Source: Bryoerythrophyllum caledonicum
Taxonomy: Eukaryota; Streptophyta; Bryopsida; Pottiales; Pottiaceae
DNA: 64,000 bases
Direction: 5' to 3'
Assembly (NCBI GenBank): GCA_963971425.1
Contig: OZ020514.1
Location: 42,941,158-43,005,157, forward strand
This document shows positions 10,850-23,023 of this stretch, one piece after another (position 1 is the first letter of the stretch; each line of letters starts with the position of its first letter). Both the position numbers and the translations under genes were made by a program. The notes under the pieces are model-generated. The model ran no database searches. It was given only the letters and a program-made list of their open reading frames with translations, and was not told where the DNA came from.

Positions 10850-11467
10850 AAGTATAATATAGTTCCGATTGTACACAAACACAACATTTTGTAAATATCA
10901 AATTTTGTACTCCCATTTTTTTGTTAATTTTACAGTGCTCAGCGAGCAATTCAGCTTGACTCGAGCTAAACAACTTGACATTTGACGACTCTGCCTTCTA
11001 TCACTGTCCTATGTATTCATCAGCTGATAGTTTGAAATTGTTGAATTTTCCAGATCTAAGTTTCGGTGATGACGCAATCGCTCACCCAGTCATAGAAGAG
11101 GTCGTCCAAAGTACAATCCGAGTCGTAGAAGAGGTCATCCAAGCTTTGGTCGTGTTTGTAGGAAAGATCAATCTTGATTTTGCTCTCTCGAAGCCACCTC
11201 TACTTGTCCCGGAGCAGGGCCCTCAAATGGTTGGAGGGCACTAGAACCCCTTGGCAACATGCAGGGTTCGTTGGGATGAATAGGAGTCCTAGACAAATTC
11301 GAGCAAGTCGATAAAGTTCTCGAGTATTCTTCTAATACTTTCCACACTCCACTCTCCCCATGACGCCCCCCCCCCCCCGTTTGCCTCTTTCTTCTACGTT
11401 TTGTTGACCCGTCGTTGTTAATGAATCTGTAGTAATATTGTTCGTTCTCCTTGCATTATTGAACCAG
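10850..11467 (+). pseudogene. Linker region between methylase-like and phosphatase-like parts of gene 2 (D)
   Basis: An intron-like GTAAG...TTTTACAG stretch (10850-10935) is followed by an L1 palindrome at about 10950-10972. Then comes an open stretch at 10975-11244 of mainly acidic and aliphatic residues (MTFDDSAFYHCP to QGPQMVGGH). This may be a coding exon linking the two parts or the 5' exon of a separate phosphatase gene. A run of about 14 C residues follows at 11363-11377. The product is not recognised. Confidence 0.35.
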
Positions 11468-13380
11468 GTCTTCGAGGCATCAATAAGTGGAGCGAGTAAT
11501 CTAGAATAAATACCTAGAGTCCTATCAGATTTCTAGGGCAGGTGGTTAAATGTTGGGCGGACCTCAATGGGATTCTATGTACGTGTGAGCCTACGTGGCA
11601 CGCCGGGGGATTCAAGACTCTGACTTGTCCACACACTCGGATTTGCTGCCAACTGAAGTAGGCCCTGAACTAGTCCAAGTGTGCCCAGGTTGTGCTGAAT
11701 TCCTCACAAAGTTGTCTAAGTCTGCCATCATCACGATTTGGAGTTCGATGATGACATCTACAACCTCGTAGATATGTAAATATCTTTTTCAGCATTGTCC
11801 TTAGTAACCTCTTAGGATCTTTGGTCAAGAGAATTGCAATACGGTTCGTGAGCGTGGAGTCGGTACCAAAACAATATACCTGAAGGAATTTGGCACTCAG
11901 AAGGACATCTTCTTGAAGACGTTATTGAACCATCTCTTCAATAGGTTGGGTCGTGAGTATACTCTGGTGAATACGCTTGTCATTGACGATAGCCCAATTA
12001 AGCACATGCTCAATTAGCTCGAGAACGTCCTTCTACTTCCATCATGGTCCCACAATCATGATGGCGCAAGAGAGGATTCATTACTGCTAGCGGAATTGCT
12101 GCCATATCTCTCTGACCTTCATCAGTTTCCGGGTGGTCAAGCACGGTACCGGGCCGGACATCCCTCGGGCCGCGAGATGTTCTATAATGATCTAAAGACG
12201 TGTGGTCACTCTGCGGTTATCTGGAATGCAATTTTAAGCGTCTCAAAATCTCCGCTTCTAATGCCGTTGGAAACACTTAGATCCTTATTACACTTTAGAT
12301 CGGAAAGAGCTAAACTGTATTGATTGACTTCAGCTCCATTTTGTAAAGTTTCTTGGATCATTTTTTGAGTATATGTATTTTTTGATAATACATATTGAGA
12401 TGTTTCACCACTTAGTTTGTTGTGCGGATTGGATACCTACTGCTGATGGAATGTCATCATGTTTTGATGTTTGGAATTTTCATTATTGTTCTGAGGTATG
12501 TGAGCGTCACTTTGGTTGAAAATTCTATATAATCGTGATTGTCGGGCGTCCTTGGATTCCTTGCTGGGCTCAGAGGAGTTTGCTCTTTCCCTTCGGAGTA
12601 AAGGGCTTTTGTTGCACTCTGCAGCAACTGCGCAGTCAATCATGGATTATTCGACCATGGCAGTAGACGACGGAGTTGTTGAAAGCCCTATTGCGTGGGA
12701 GCCAGTTCATGATAGAATCGACTCCCCTTCGCCACAATGGCCTCGTTCAGTTCTAGGGTCTCCACGTCTGAATCGTGATAATTGTACTCCTATAAAGCAT
12801 ATTCATTATGACGGTTTAAGGGATGCTCCTTGCGTACGCTCGCTCAGGTGTTATGCTCACCTCCTAGTTATTGCACTATTGAGTTGTTTTTGCCTACGCA
12901 ATCTTGGTTCGTCGTTGAGCTATATTGCACTCATGTAATTTATCTTCATTCGAGCTCATTTTTATTTCGATGGATGGTAAATGTGCTCTGTGAATGTACC
13001 CTTTAGCATTTTAGCTCCATTCGATCTAAAGTACACTTGGATGGATCTTAATGATACAGTTTTGATGTGTGTCGTGTAGGAATATTCGATCTACAGTGTA
13101 TGTGTTTGGATTGTATGTGGCACCTATTGTGCAAGAACCATTTGGGAAACGACTCCGCCCCCGCATTCTCTCAAAAAATACTGTTGGAAACAAATGCTCT
13201 CCTTCAGCTCCCACGTGCCGCCACTCGCTGCCCAAATCAAATACTGACGAGGTGCGTAGGCGGGGTTTGCAGCGTCTTCTAGACAGTCCATTAATGCAAG
13301 AGAATGGTCCAACATGGACTCGGCAACGTCAAAAGGCTTTTTTGAAGAAGCGTATAGAGGCTTATGGAGGAACTCCCTAA
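11468..13380 (+). pseudogene. FCP1/NIF-type HAD phosphatase-like region of gene 2 (D)
   Basis: After an acceptor at 11467 the reading, with one frame change, gives the HAD series in the right order: ADLNGILC (11557-11580, motif I with N in place of the second Asp), CPGCAEFL (the RPG.EFL element), ITIWSSMM (about 11733-11753, motif II), KTIYLKEFG (the motif III lysine region) and TLVIDDSPIKHML (about 11977-12010, motif IV acidic pair), then LLPYLSDLHQ. This is the layout of FCP1/SCP CTD-phosphatase-like domains. Further exons lie at about 12540-12830 (MDYSTMAVDDGVVESP) and 13140-13380 (C-terminus IEAYGGTP). Several TAG/TGA codons and a frameshift make it a pseudogene. With N in the DxDx motif even the ancestor may have had weak activity. 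It could be part of gene 2 or a third gene. Confidence 0.65.
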
Positions 13381-13673
13381 ATTATTTAAATAGTGATAGG
13401 ACGATTGTGTATTGCCTTGGGATAAATGAGTGTTGTGTGTGGCTTTCTTTCATGAAGTTTTAAATAAAACATGGATTAATGGTATATGCTTCTTTTACCG
13501 TTATCAATTTTTTGGACATTCGGCTAATTTGGTCCACCCATGGAATGAAAAATATAGTATTCTCAATACATTGTCTTTATGCTTTGCACCTTGAAATGTC
13601 TATATATATTGATACTTCAAAGATCATATATCTTCAAAGTCATGAAAATCTCCCAATATAACAAATATGGTGT
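13381..13673. other. Terminal non-coding region and TIR of half-element D
   Basis: An A+T-rich tail follows the gene 2 stop, with the TIR TCTCCCAATATAACAAATA then TGGTGT at 13649-13673. The tail is inverted at 1350-1611 in element A, which fixes it as the gene 2-side end of the L1 element. Confidence 0.8.
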
Positions 13674-15406
13674 TTTATCATCGTTCTCTATCTTGCTAGG
13701 AGTCCGAGACCTCCAAAATCATAACCATTTAAGTGCATCAACCCCTCATGCATGCAATTACGTCCAACTACTAACTCTTCTAACGCTGAAAAGGATCAAC
13801 ATCTTCAAGTAAAATTACCCAGTGCGTGCTGAATGCCTCACATAGAGAATCGCAATAGAACCAAAATCAATCAAGATGCGTTAATATGTCACGGACCGGT
13901 GATCTTTTGACCTTATACTACATTTAGAAGTTAGGGGTTATGAGCAATCACAATACACACACATAAATCAATTGTATTAACAAAATAACGCATGAGGGAA
14001 CAAACCGTCTCCATGGTTCTTAAAAGAAGGAAGAAGGTTACTAATGCTAACCATGCAAACTAGTTCATAACACTCTTCTCAACCTTCTTCATCTTTTCAT
14101 ATTGTATTAAGCATTTTGCTTACAATTGATTGAAATACAAATATACTACGGCATAGGTTTTATAATATACCCTCGACAACGTCGTACCCATACATAGCAA
14201 GGTTTTATAACTTTGCAACGCCAAGGTGTCGACCATCTCTATCTACGGCATAGAACTATGAAGTTCCTCGCTTAGGTTTCTTGTGAGTCTCTGTTTATCA
14301 TACTTCAAAGTGTTTATCATGTTCACCTCCTTCCTTTTGTCCAAGATTATTGTCACTTTTCCCTTCTTGCTTTGTCTCCGTCATCAAGCTTCTCCAGTGC
14401 TCCAAATATATTCTCCATATAAAGTTGGTCGCCTCCCTTCCCCTAACTAGATTTTTCATTTGACTAGGTAAGCAAGAACTCAATGACCTCATTCTCTAAG
14501 CTAATGATTCTATCACTTTCCAAAACAAATTGCATACATCAAGTCTACACAAAACTAGAAAAATAGTTCTAGTGTGAGGTATAATGCCTTTAAATATCAA
14601 AACAAATTGCATACATCAAGTCTTCCATATGCCTCCTCCAACACCCTTTGAATCGTCTTCTGGAATCGATCTTTGCCCTTGTTTGCCTCGTCTCTCTCAT
14701 TTGCGGCCCTTTTGCTACAGCGTCCTTATCAAACGCATACTTTCCGCTACTGCGTCCATTTCCTTTGCCCCGGAAACAGATCTTTTGTATTCCGTCCGCA
14801 GCCCTTGCATGCCCATGTCCGCTGGCCACCCCGTCCACGCCCTTGCGCCGCCTTCGTGCCCTCTACTGCATTGTTTGCACAGCCATCCCCACTCGATTGT
14901 ACCCCGTCTGAGCCCCATTTGTCCTTTTTGTGCCCATAACCGCCTATCCATGAATTTGCACAACCTTGTCCAACTTCTACGGTCCCACCTATCCATCTTG
15001 TCCAATATCGTCTGATATTTTCCACTCCCTTCCAAACAACCCTCTTCGACTCCATTTGATCCATTCAACCTCTGTCTACTTCTATTAAATCGTGTCTGAA
15101 TCCCATCTGCTTCTGTTTGCATGCTCCCATTTGCATGCCTTCCCTTGAATTTTAGTATAACTTCATATAATCAGAGGGATCCATTGTTTCTTCTTGCTAA
15201 TGGCTTTTCAAGACCTCGGATTTTTTAAACAAGAGTCCATTGTATGAGACCCTCTTGTAGAAGAAGATTGAAAAGCCCTAACTCGGCTCTATATTTTTTG
15301 ATATACCATGCTGCCAACAAATAGATTATGGGATTTTTGGTTTGAAAACTTGCTAAGAAATCCTGTAAGATCCAAAAAACAAGTCAAATGTTGTTTTTGT
15401 CCTTCA
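13674..15406. other. Unassigned spacer between L1 half-element D and element B
   Basis: A+T-rich DNA without a convincing gene. A 26-bp direct repeat (CAAAACAAATTGCATACATC plus AAGTCT) occurs at 14521-14546 and 14600-14625. At 14640-15120 there is a C/T-rich strand with loosely repeated CCCATTTG and GTCCAACTT phrases that yields overlapping low-complexity frames. I see no domain in them. Confidence 0.5.
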
Positions 15407-15431
15407 ACGCCATATTCATTAGAATGAGACA

Positions 15432-16291
15432 TTTTGGAGTCTCAATTTATCATGGTGTCTAATTTTGGTCAATTTATAATTTCATTAATTTGAGACTATG
15501 TATTGAATTGAAACTCAATCTCGATTGAAAATGCTAAATAATCTAGCCAAATCATGGATTGTTGAATTCGTTTCGTATGAAATTGAATATCATATTTAAT
15601 TGTGTGTATAACGATAATAGGTTATCAAAAATGTACGAAGATATGGAGCATATTACCTAAGAAAAACTAATACATCCAAAAAAATATCATTGCAAGAATA
15701 AAATGACTCCATGAAAATATAAGCAACAGGAAATTAGATAACCCCTCTGTGGGGACAAAATTGGACTAAAATACACATATACACTCATTTAAATTCCACC
15801 TAGAATGCATACCTTTTCATTTGAAAGAGAAATAATTACCTATTTTGGGAGATTACAATATTTCCAAACAACAAAGTTGTTGAAATACCTAGCATTGAAA
15901 AGTTAACATGTATTGTAGCAATCCATTCAATAATTGCTATCAGTAGAAACTATCGATGCATCACGGATAAATGTACAATTAATGACACTCACAATGTGGA
16001 CCGCCATATCTACATCAATACAATAACAAAATTCCCGGCTTCGTTATATAATATTAAAAGCAATACAATACATCACTATATGGAACTACAAACACTAATC
16101 AAATTATATATACAAATAGGCTATGCGCACATTCAAAGTCTACATTTCCATCCTATAGATACAAGTTCAAGACATACATAATAGGATATCCAGTACGGAA
16201 GAACAAAAATTCAAATAAGAACATGCATCCCCACCTATTTTATATTGGTGAAATCACTTTAGTCCCCAAAAACCACAAGTACCGTTGAAAT
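15432..16291. other. 3' subterminal region of element B
   Basis: About 860 bp of A+T-rich non-coding DNA between the TIR and the transposase stop. I see no obvious palindromes of the L3 type and no gene. Confidence 0.5.
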
Positions 16292-18476
16292 CTAATAATC
16301 AGCTGAAGATGACTTGATTATATCCACCTGTGATTTCGGAATTTTTAACCTACAAGAGCTTGTGTTTCCACATAACCTAGGCTTCCAAGCGGTTAAAATA
16401 CAATCTATATACACCCAGATTGGTTTAGATTCAGTTTCTTCAACCCAATTATTTCCATGACTAGAATCCCATCCGTGGTACGTTTCCAAATCCACATGAC
16501 GTTGGAATGCAGGTTTGAAGTATTGCACTTTAATCTCATGAGAATGTTCACGATCCGGATGTGGATTAGTCAATGCCAAGGCAATCCAAAATGGTCGCAA
16601 ACCCCCATCAACAGAACGCACCGCAAGTACATAGTCCTCGTGCACATCTTTACCCACCCGTAACGATGGAGGGGGACAATGACATCGTTGTCTAATGAAT
16701 GGTGGGTCCTCTGTATACTCCTCCCTCAACGACCCATCAATCTCATATTCATCCACCATAGATGGAGCATATCTAGATAGTGGCCAAAATCCCTCTCGTA
16801 GGAGAGGCGATTCTTCCAAAGGCACCTCAAGGGCAGCCTTAACACCTCTCCAATAGTACATAATATGCTTGTTCTTCCTCCTGTATTCACCCGAGAGATC
16901 CTCGTTAGCCATAGATTTCCAAAGACTTAGAAATCCGGAGATACCCTTTAGAACCTCATAATATTTCTCATGACGTCGCACAAGGAGAACAAGCGGTTGT
17001 CCACGAGGCAAAATTGGCCTACCATATGCCGTCACTTTCCACAACTGAATTCCTCCATCTTCCTCGGGCAACCAATCCTTATCTATACAAAGAATTTTGT
17101 ACTGCATCTTTGGCAATCCATCTGAGCCCTTGTAGAACTTGAACTGTTGGCCCTTCGTGTGACTTGTAAGGGCCTCTTTGCCAATGCACAGATATCCTTC
17201 TAAAAAGCCCTTGAAGTCTGGCAGCTCTTCACTGAGGTGTGGAATAACTGGCTTTTTCCCAGCATCCATAAATGATTTCATCAAGAGTGGAATCATTGGA
17301 TAGCTTTTTGACTTGAGTTTGGAACTCCATCTCCCAAACATTGCATCAATATCCTCGTATGTATGACCAACAAGTAAGAAGTTGACATATACTTCACAGA
17401 AAATACCCATATGAACGAGGAGGGAAAAAAAAACAAACACAAATCTGTTTTTATTGTCCCTTGTGGCATTATCCAAGTGTATTAGGAGAATTGGTGGTAA
17501 CTGTTTCGTAGGAACAGGTTCAACCGGTGGAGCAGGAAGGGATCCAAGATACACGTTAGCATCCGCAAGCACAACCTCAAAGAGAAGAGAAGCTCTTCCT
17601 CCCGTAAATAATTCACGAGAAGAATACACCGGTGGACTCTCTAAGTCCTGAAGTAACTTTGCAATGGATCCAACAGTGTGATTCAAGTCGGTGGAGAAGA
17701 TGTCAAGACTGTAATGGGCATAGTGAACATCTCCATGTCCATGCGCAATCATTCCAATTACGGCCACAAGCAGCTTCATGAAGGACTCCGTCGCTTTATT
17801 CTTGTGAGAAAAATGAGGAGATGCGGTTTGCTATGATCCATTTTATCATGGATGACGCATACAACCTCATTAGGTTTTTCTTCTAAGTACTTCCGGTTCC
17901 CATAATATAAAATACGATGAGTCTGTTGAGAGGCCTGAAGTAATTGCAATTTGACTTGCCACATTTTGTACGCGAAGGACCCCCGTGTACAAGCCTTTTT
18001 TAATTGCTTGAGTTGGTCGCATCTTCCGCAGCAAGCAAAGTTGTCACTAGGCTTCTTCGTAGAGTATTGTTCAAACTTAGAGCTCCGAATTCAACTAAGA
18101 CCTGACAAAGATATTGATTGAAGGCCGAACCTCGCATTCACCTCATTAACTTTAGACAACAGAACATTCCATTGGAAAGAGCCAGGAAGGTGTTTGGAGA
18201 CCACCATCTCCCCAGTGCGAAGTGTAGTAGTCTTATTGAGACTGTGATCAGCAGCATCATCAAGTATATCATGCAAAGTAGCAATTGCGTATAGGGTATG
18301 AATCCAAGGCTTCTTTTACCACAATTGTTGTGTGCCCCCGCCCACATCCCATCCTTTGCTTCTTGTTTGTACCGGTAGAATGTCGCTTGGCTAACCCCCA
18401 TGATAGTATACCATGCATCTTGGCATACATTAATTCCATCAAGCAACACCACATGGTTGCCATTGGAATCCATGTA

Positions 18477-19045
18477 CAGTAGGGTCCAAGGCAGAATGGC
18501 GTTTTTGGTTTCCCAGTGGAAAAAAAATTCAAGTTTGCCCACTTTGAAAGCCTCTAGAGAGATCAAAAATTGGTATTTTACCTTGAAATTTTTACCATGA
18601 ACCAAAAATCAAGTTGTTAGTATGCCTACCAAACTTCAAAGCCAAATAATTCACCAAAAAAAAGTTATTCAAAATCTACCAATATAGGTAGCTGTGGGAA
18701 AAATTTCACTCCTACCAACTTCGACAGCCTCCCAAGAATTGAAAAAAAATTCCTTACTTTTATTTTTTTTGGTAGAAACCAATTTGTCTTAGTAATATAT
18801 GGTAAAAATCTCAAGTAAAAAAGATTAGTAAAAAAAAGAAATTCCCAATCTACCAATATGTGTTATTTTGCGATATGCTTGTGGAAATCATTTTCACTAC
18901 AACCAACTTTGACACCCTCCCAATGGCTAAAAAATGGCCCATTTGCCATGAAATTCTTGTCACAAGATAAGCTAAATGTTAATGACAAGTGTGCCAATAT
19001 TCAAGCTCAAAAATTTTACGCAAAAAAATAACTCACAATCTACCG
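18477..19045 (+). repeat. Left long TIR of the Tc1/mariner-like element
   Basis: Inverse of 20343-20910. It contains several TTGGTAGA/TCTACCAA phrases spaced about 200 bp apart, so the arm itself is partly repetitive (about 18675, 18850 and 19036). Confidence 0.85.
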
Positions 19046-19577
19046 GCATGTATAATTGTGAAAAGCAATTTAAGAGCCTGTTGGGAATGTTCATGCTTAG
19101 AAGCATGGATAATTAGCTTATGGTATGAAATTGTCCACATAATACAATACAAAAATAGATATTCTTCTCAAAAAATCAAGAACATCCAAATTTAACTGTG
19201 CGCACTTGTTACATCCCAATGAATACACTTGCTAAGAATTTGAATACCACATACACATGAAGGAGCTTCTGTTCTCTACATCAAAGGCTTGTTTTGAGAG
19301 TTGAATATCACAAGTGACTTGTAGAATGTGTGATGATTTGAGAGGGCTTATTTGAAAGCAAAGGTATGCACATGGTGATGTGGGAGTAAGAGTTATGCAC
19401 ATGAGGGTTCATTTGAGAGGCAAGGTCTACACATACTGCTTTGGGAGTGAAGGTATGCACAAGTTGATTTGGGAGCACATTTTGCACATCAAGGTTGATT
19501 TGGGAGGGGAGCATGTATGGACATGTGGAAGGTAGTTAAAATTTTAGATCAAATTCTCAGATTTAAAGTTGTGATTG

Positions 19578-20348
19578 ATGGCTATTCTAGATGAAATTCG
19601 TGCACGTATTGTGGGTTTGAGTGAGGGAGGGAAGAAAGAAGTTGAAATTGCAGCTATTGTTGGAGTCCCTATTAGAACAATTTAGACGTTGGTGAAGCAA
19701 TTTGGAGAAAATGGAACCTACGAAAGCGAAACGTGTGCCAAAATATATGGAAAAAAACTTAGTGATAGAGATGTTCATGGTATAGAACATGTTTTACAAG
19801 TTGATCGTTGCATCACGCTCTTTGACATTACTAATATGTGTCCTACTAAAGTATGTAGAAATACTATTCGAAAGGCTTTACATGATAGTGGCATTCAGAG
19901 TCAAATTGCAATAAAAAAACCTATTTTGACACCTCGCCACATGTCTCAATGATTGGCTTTTGCTCAAAAGTATTGTTGATGGAGTGCAGAAGAGTGGGAG
20001 CAAGTTGTTTGGACAGATGTGTCCACTTTTGAAGTTGGAAAAACTCTAGACAAATTCATATTTGGAGAACTGTGTATGAGCGCTATGCTTCAAGTTGTAT
20101 AGTTCCAACTTTCAAGAGTGGGAGGACTTCTTTGATGATTTGGGGTGCATTTTCTGGAGGGCATGGAAGATTTTGAAAGATGCAGTTCAACATGGTTCAA
20201 TATGCCCTAAAAATACAAGTGACTTAAGAGTAGTTATTGCAAGAGAGTGGAAGATTATAGTCGTCAAAAGCTCCTTTTGCTATGTCATTCCATGCCTACT
20301 AGGTTACAAGCAGTGATAGAGGTAAGTGGAGGACATACACGTTGGTAG
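19578..20348 (+). pseudogene. Tc1/mariner-type transposase pseudogene
   Basis: Starts at ATG 19578. The N-terminus MAILDEIRARIVGLSEGG has the helix-turn-helix pattern of Tc1-like transposases, continuing with IAAIVGVPIRTI. Further on are VCRNTIRKALHDSG, a catalytic-type WTDVSTFEVG (about 20010), WGAFSGG (about 20140, another frame) and the typical C-terminus MPTRLQAVIEVSGGHT ending at TAG 20346-20348, just inside the right arm. In-frame stops (19684, 19950) and frameshifts are present, and the region between the catalytic motifs looks shortened. The element is non-autonomous now. Confidence 0.75.
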
Positions 20349-20910
20349 ATTGTGAGTTATTTTTTTTGTATAAGCTTTTTCAGCTTGAATTTTGGCACAC
20401 TTGTCATTAACATGTAGCTTATCTTGTGACAAGAATTTCATGGCAAATGGGCCATTTTTAGCCACTGGATGGGTGTCAAAGTTGGTTGTAGTGAAAATGA
20501 TTTCCACAAGCATACTGCAAAATAACACATGTTGGTAGATTGGGAATTTTTTTTTTTTACTAATCTTTTTTACTTGAGATTTTTACCATATATTACTGAC
20601 ACAAATTGGTTTCTACCAAAAAAAATAAAAGGAAGGAATTTTTTTTCAATTCTTGGGAGGCTGTCGAAGTTGGTAGAAGTGAAATTTTTTCCACAGCTAC
20701 CTATATTGGTAGATTTTGAATAACTTTTTTTTGGTGAATTATTTGGCTTTGAAGTTTGGTAGGCATACTAACAACTTGATTTTTGGTTCATGGTAAAAAT
20801 TTCAAGGTAAAATACCAATTTTTGATCTCTCTAGAGGCTTTCAAAGTGGACAGACTTGAATTTTTTTCCACTGGGAAACCAAAAACGCCATTCTGCCTTG
20901 GACCCTACTG
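20343..20910 (-). repeat. Right long TIR of the Tc1/mariner-like element
   Basis: Inverse of 18477-19045, ending in GGACCCTACTG followed by TA. Confidence 0.85.
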
Positions 20911-21642
20911 TACATTTGCCTATGTACATCAACTCAAACATGTTTTTGAAAGAAAACACCTCCAATGACACGGTAAACTTGGGAGCAAAGTACCAAAATT
21001 GAACACCATGGAAATCGTTGAGTACAATTTCTTGGACAACAAACGGTGCTGGCTTTAGAGTTGATCAATTGTGTAGTAGAAAGTACTTCCTTCTTTGGTG
21101 AGGAAGGACCCTCTACCCTCTAATTAGTGGTTTCGTATTGTCGAACGCCAATTCTAGGTCCGCGACGAAATACTTTGAGAGTTGCATTGTAAATGCTAGT
21201 TTGCTCTTGGTCATTCAAACTCACATTACAAAGAAAGACTTGTCGAGTTGGCCACGCTTGAAGGGCAAACATCCAATTCAATGGAATTTCATTTTCCTCT
21301 AAGAATTCAACAATTAGAATAGCAACATGATCATCTCCAAGTAGCCGACCACCACTTTCGGGAACAAATCTAGAATCAACACTCTGGCAAAGTCCAATTG
21401 CAACATCAGCCCCAGATGTGTTTCTAAAGATAACGAGCTCTGAGAATCACAATGCGTGAGGAATTCCCTCACATGCAGCAACACCTCGAGACAAGGTAGG
21501 TGGAGCTCGGACTACACCATGATATGAGCATTCTTCCATCTTCAAGATATCACAATGAGAAGGACAGAGGATTAGTCATCTAGTTAAACGACATATTTGT
21601 AAAGAACGGCTCTGTTGAGAGGAGAAAGAAACAAATAAGATA

Positions 21643-21940
21643 CAATTATCCTCAACACAAGGATAATTATAGATATAGAATACTTCAACACTAAATTAGG
21701 GGAACATTTAATAAAACCACAGCTAGGTATAACAACTCACTGATGATTTAAATGCAAAGAAAACATACCAAATATACACATAAGTTCGAACGAAGACCAA
21801 CATTCATAAAATTATTCATCAATTCATGATCTGTAAAAATATCTCTTTAATTATAAAATTCCAAGGAACCAATCTTTTGTTGTATCTAAAAAATTTACTA
21901 CATGAAGCCTTAGTGAGTTATCCTCGATCCGAGAATAGAA
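21643..21940. repeat. L3 palindromes, left part of the split array
   Basis: Inverted repeats of the type TTATCCTCGA-N-TCGAGGATAA lie at 21643-21670 (ATTATCCTCAACACAAGGAT) and 21916-21940 (GTTATCCTCGATCCGAGAAT). They sit upstream of the element B transposase, where L1 and L2 elements have their own arrays. Confidence 0.65.
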
Positions 21941-22029
21941 CTCCAAAAGATATTTGAAAGATATGAATGCATGAATGACATATGCGATAATCAACTAAAT
22001 CTAGACTTTGAAAAGTTAAGAATGGTCAA

Positions 22030-22465
22030 AGTCTAGATTTATTCATCAAGAGAATGTGCAAAAAATATGGCACAAAGGTGCATTGGAGATCTATCGAAGA
22101 AATCGAAGATGGTGAAATTCTTCTGAAAGGAAGGAGATTTATGGAAGAAGCGTTGGAAACATTAATGGGTGTGAAATGGTACCATGTACCCTTGCAAAAA
22201 CAAATAGGAGGATCTTCCGATGTGACCAACTGTACCTAGAACTTGGAAGTGAATTCCTCGAAAGTATGAGGAAAGAATAATTGATGATAAATAAGGGTGA
22301 ATGGATCCTTTACAAAAAGACTGATGATGTTCTAAAGCCGATTAAGGGGGACATGCTAGTAGTACATGCAAGAATAATGTGGTAGGAAACAAATGTAGCA
22401 TACAATCGGATCGAGTAGACACAACAAGCAATTTAAAAAAAGGCCGAGACATTAAAGATAAATCA
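22030..22465. other. Subterminal L2 segment without a recognised gene
   Basis: Contains a short open stretch of about 60 codons at 22054-22239 with no recognisable motif. I regard it as non-coding or the remnant of an exon. Confidence 0.4.
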
Positions 22466-22880
22466 TGACAACAACAGACAAATCAATAATAGAATAAATT
22501 GAGATGTAAAAATCTAACACATGCAGATATAGGAGGGATAGATAGATCTTCCTATCTCCTGGACTGATTCATTGAAGACAATTCATGACAACAATAGGCA
22601 AATTCATAACCAAATGTATTAAGATACGCAAATCAGACACATGCGGGTATAGGTGCAATCGATAGATCTTCCTATCTTCTACACTCAAGAGCACCCAACA
22701 AATATAACATACAATCGGTTGCAGTAGGCACAAAAAGCTTTTCCAAAGAGAATTGATTCACTACAGATAATTCATCACAACAACAGGCGATTCAATATCG
22801 TATGTATTAGGATGTGAAAATCTTACACATTCAGATAGAGTAGGGATTGATAGATCTTCCAATCTTCTAGACTCAAGGTC
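22466..22880. repeat. L2 3' subterminal array, about 120-bp units with central palindrome
   Basis: Three tandem units share 'AATTCATGACAACAA..GGCAAATTCA' and each contains the palindrome GATAGATCTTCCTATC or a near form (22541-22558, 22661-22678, 22848-22868). The first two units are about 121 bp apart. This is the L2 counterpart of the L1 3' arrays. Confidence 0.75.
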
Positions 22881-23023
22881 GATAGAGGATATCGCATGAG
22901 GATTGATAGGTCGTTTGGTCTTTGAACTCAAGGATCCGCCGCTTTTGTAGCTTCAAGGTTTGTCATTGCTGCTATTTGGTCCCTCCGTGGAATTGCTCGA
23001 GTCTCAGGGTTCAATATACTTGA

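Larger units (their letters stand above)
6187..13673. mobile_element. L1 half-element D carrying gene 2, ending in an L1 TIR
   Basis: It contains the gene 2 series (methyltransferase-like, then phosphatase-like) on the plus strand and ends at an L1 TIR at 13649-13673. The 500 bp before that TIR are the inverse of the left end of element A. The transposase half expected upstream is absent: D abuts the right end of element A. It is therefore a truncated or rearranged L1 copy. The interval 6187-6554 holds a weak coiled-coil-like reading frame (6255-6340), and at 6470-6490 a palindrome in what looks like an intron before the first clear exon at 6555. Confidence 0.65.
18477..20910. mobile_element. 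Tc1/mariner-like element with long terminal inverted repeats
   Basis: The ends are CAGTAGGGTCC and GGACCCTACTG, flanked on both sides by TA, the expected target duplication. Inverted arms at 18477-19045 and 20343-20910 are about 569 bp with only scattered mismatches. They enclose about 1.3 kb with a transposase pseudogene. The element interrupts the transposase of element B, so it is younger than that copy. Long arms are unusual for this superfamily. Confidence 0.85.
16292..21539 (-). pseudogene. DUF7869-type transposase pseudogene, gene 1 of element B
   Basis: Reading leftward from an ATG at 21537-21539: an N-terminal part with DVAIGLCQSV, WPTRQVFLCNVS and CCPRNCTQRFPW (21440-20913). It is then split by the mariner-like insertion and continues at 18476 with VVLLDGINVCQDAW and MGVSQATFYRYK, next FACCGRCDQ (zinc-knuckle-like, about 18030) and VIHDKMDHSK (about 17850). 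From 17779 an open 495-codon stretch holds HLDNATRDNKNR, GHTYEDIDAMFGRW and the conserved C-terminal region to the stop at 16292. It is collinear with copy A but clearly diverged. Frameshifts near 17780 and 18200 and internal TGA/TAG codons disable it. The length without the insertion is about 2.8 kb, normal for the family. Confidence 0.75.
15407..21983. mobile_element. Lineage 3 (L3) element B, gene 1 half (interrupted)
   Basis: The left end is a diverged TIR (ACGCCATATTCATTAGAATG) at 15407-15431, followed by a GAGACATTTTGGAGTCTC inverted pair, as next to the L1 right TIR. The transposase pseudogene reads leftward toward this end. The L3 palindrome array starts at 21643. A Tc1/mariner-like element is inserted at 18477-20910, and the L2 element interrupts the array at 21984. 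The array resumes at 40107. The gene 2 half of B is not seen. Confidence 0.6.

Noticed and set aside
11363-11377. Functional meaning of the poly-C run
   Set aside because: A single homopolymer in decayed DNA; could also be a sequencing or assembly uncertainty.
14584-15015. 143-codon ORF rich in Pro/Leu/Ser/Cys
   Set aside because: C/T-rich strand open in several frames on both strands, loosely repetitive, no domain; compositional artefact.
22466-22880. CRISPR-like array of spaced palindromic repeats
   Set aside because: Repeats vary, the spacers are themselves repeats, and the genome is eukaryotic with introns; no cas-like gene.
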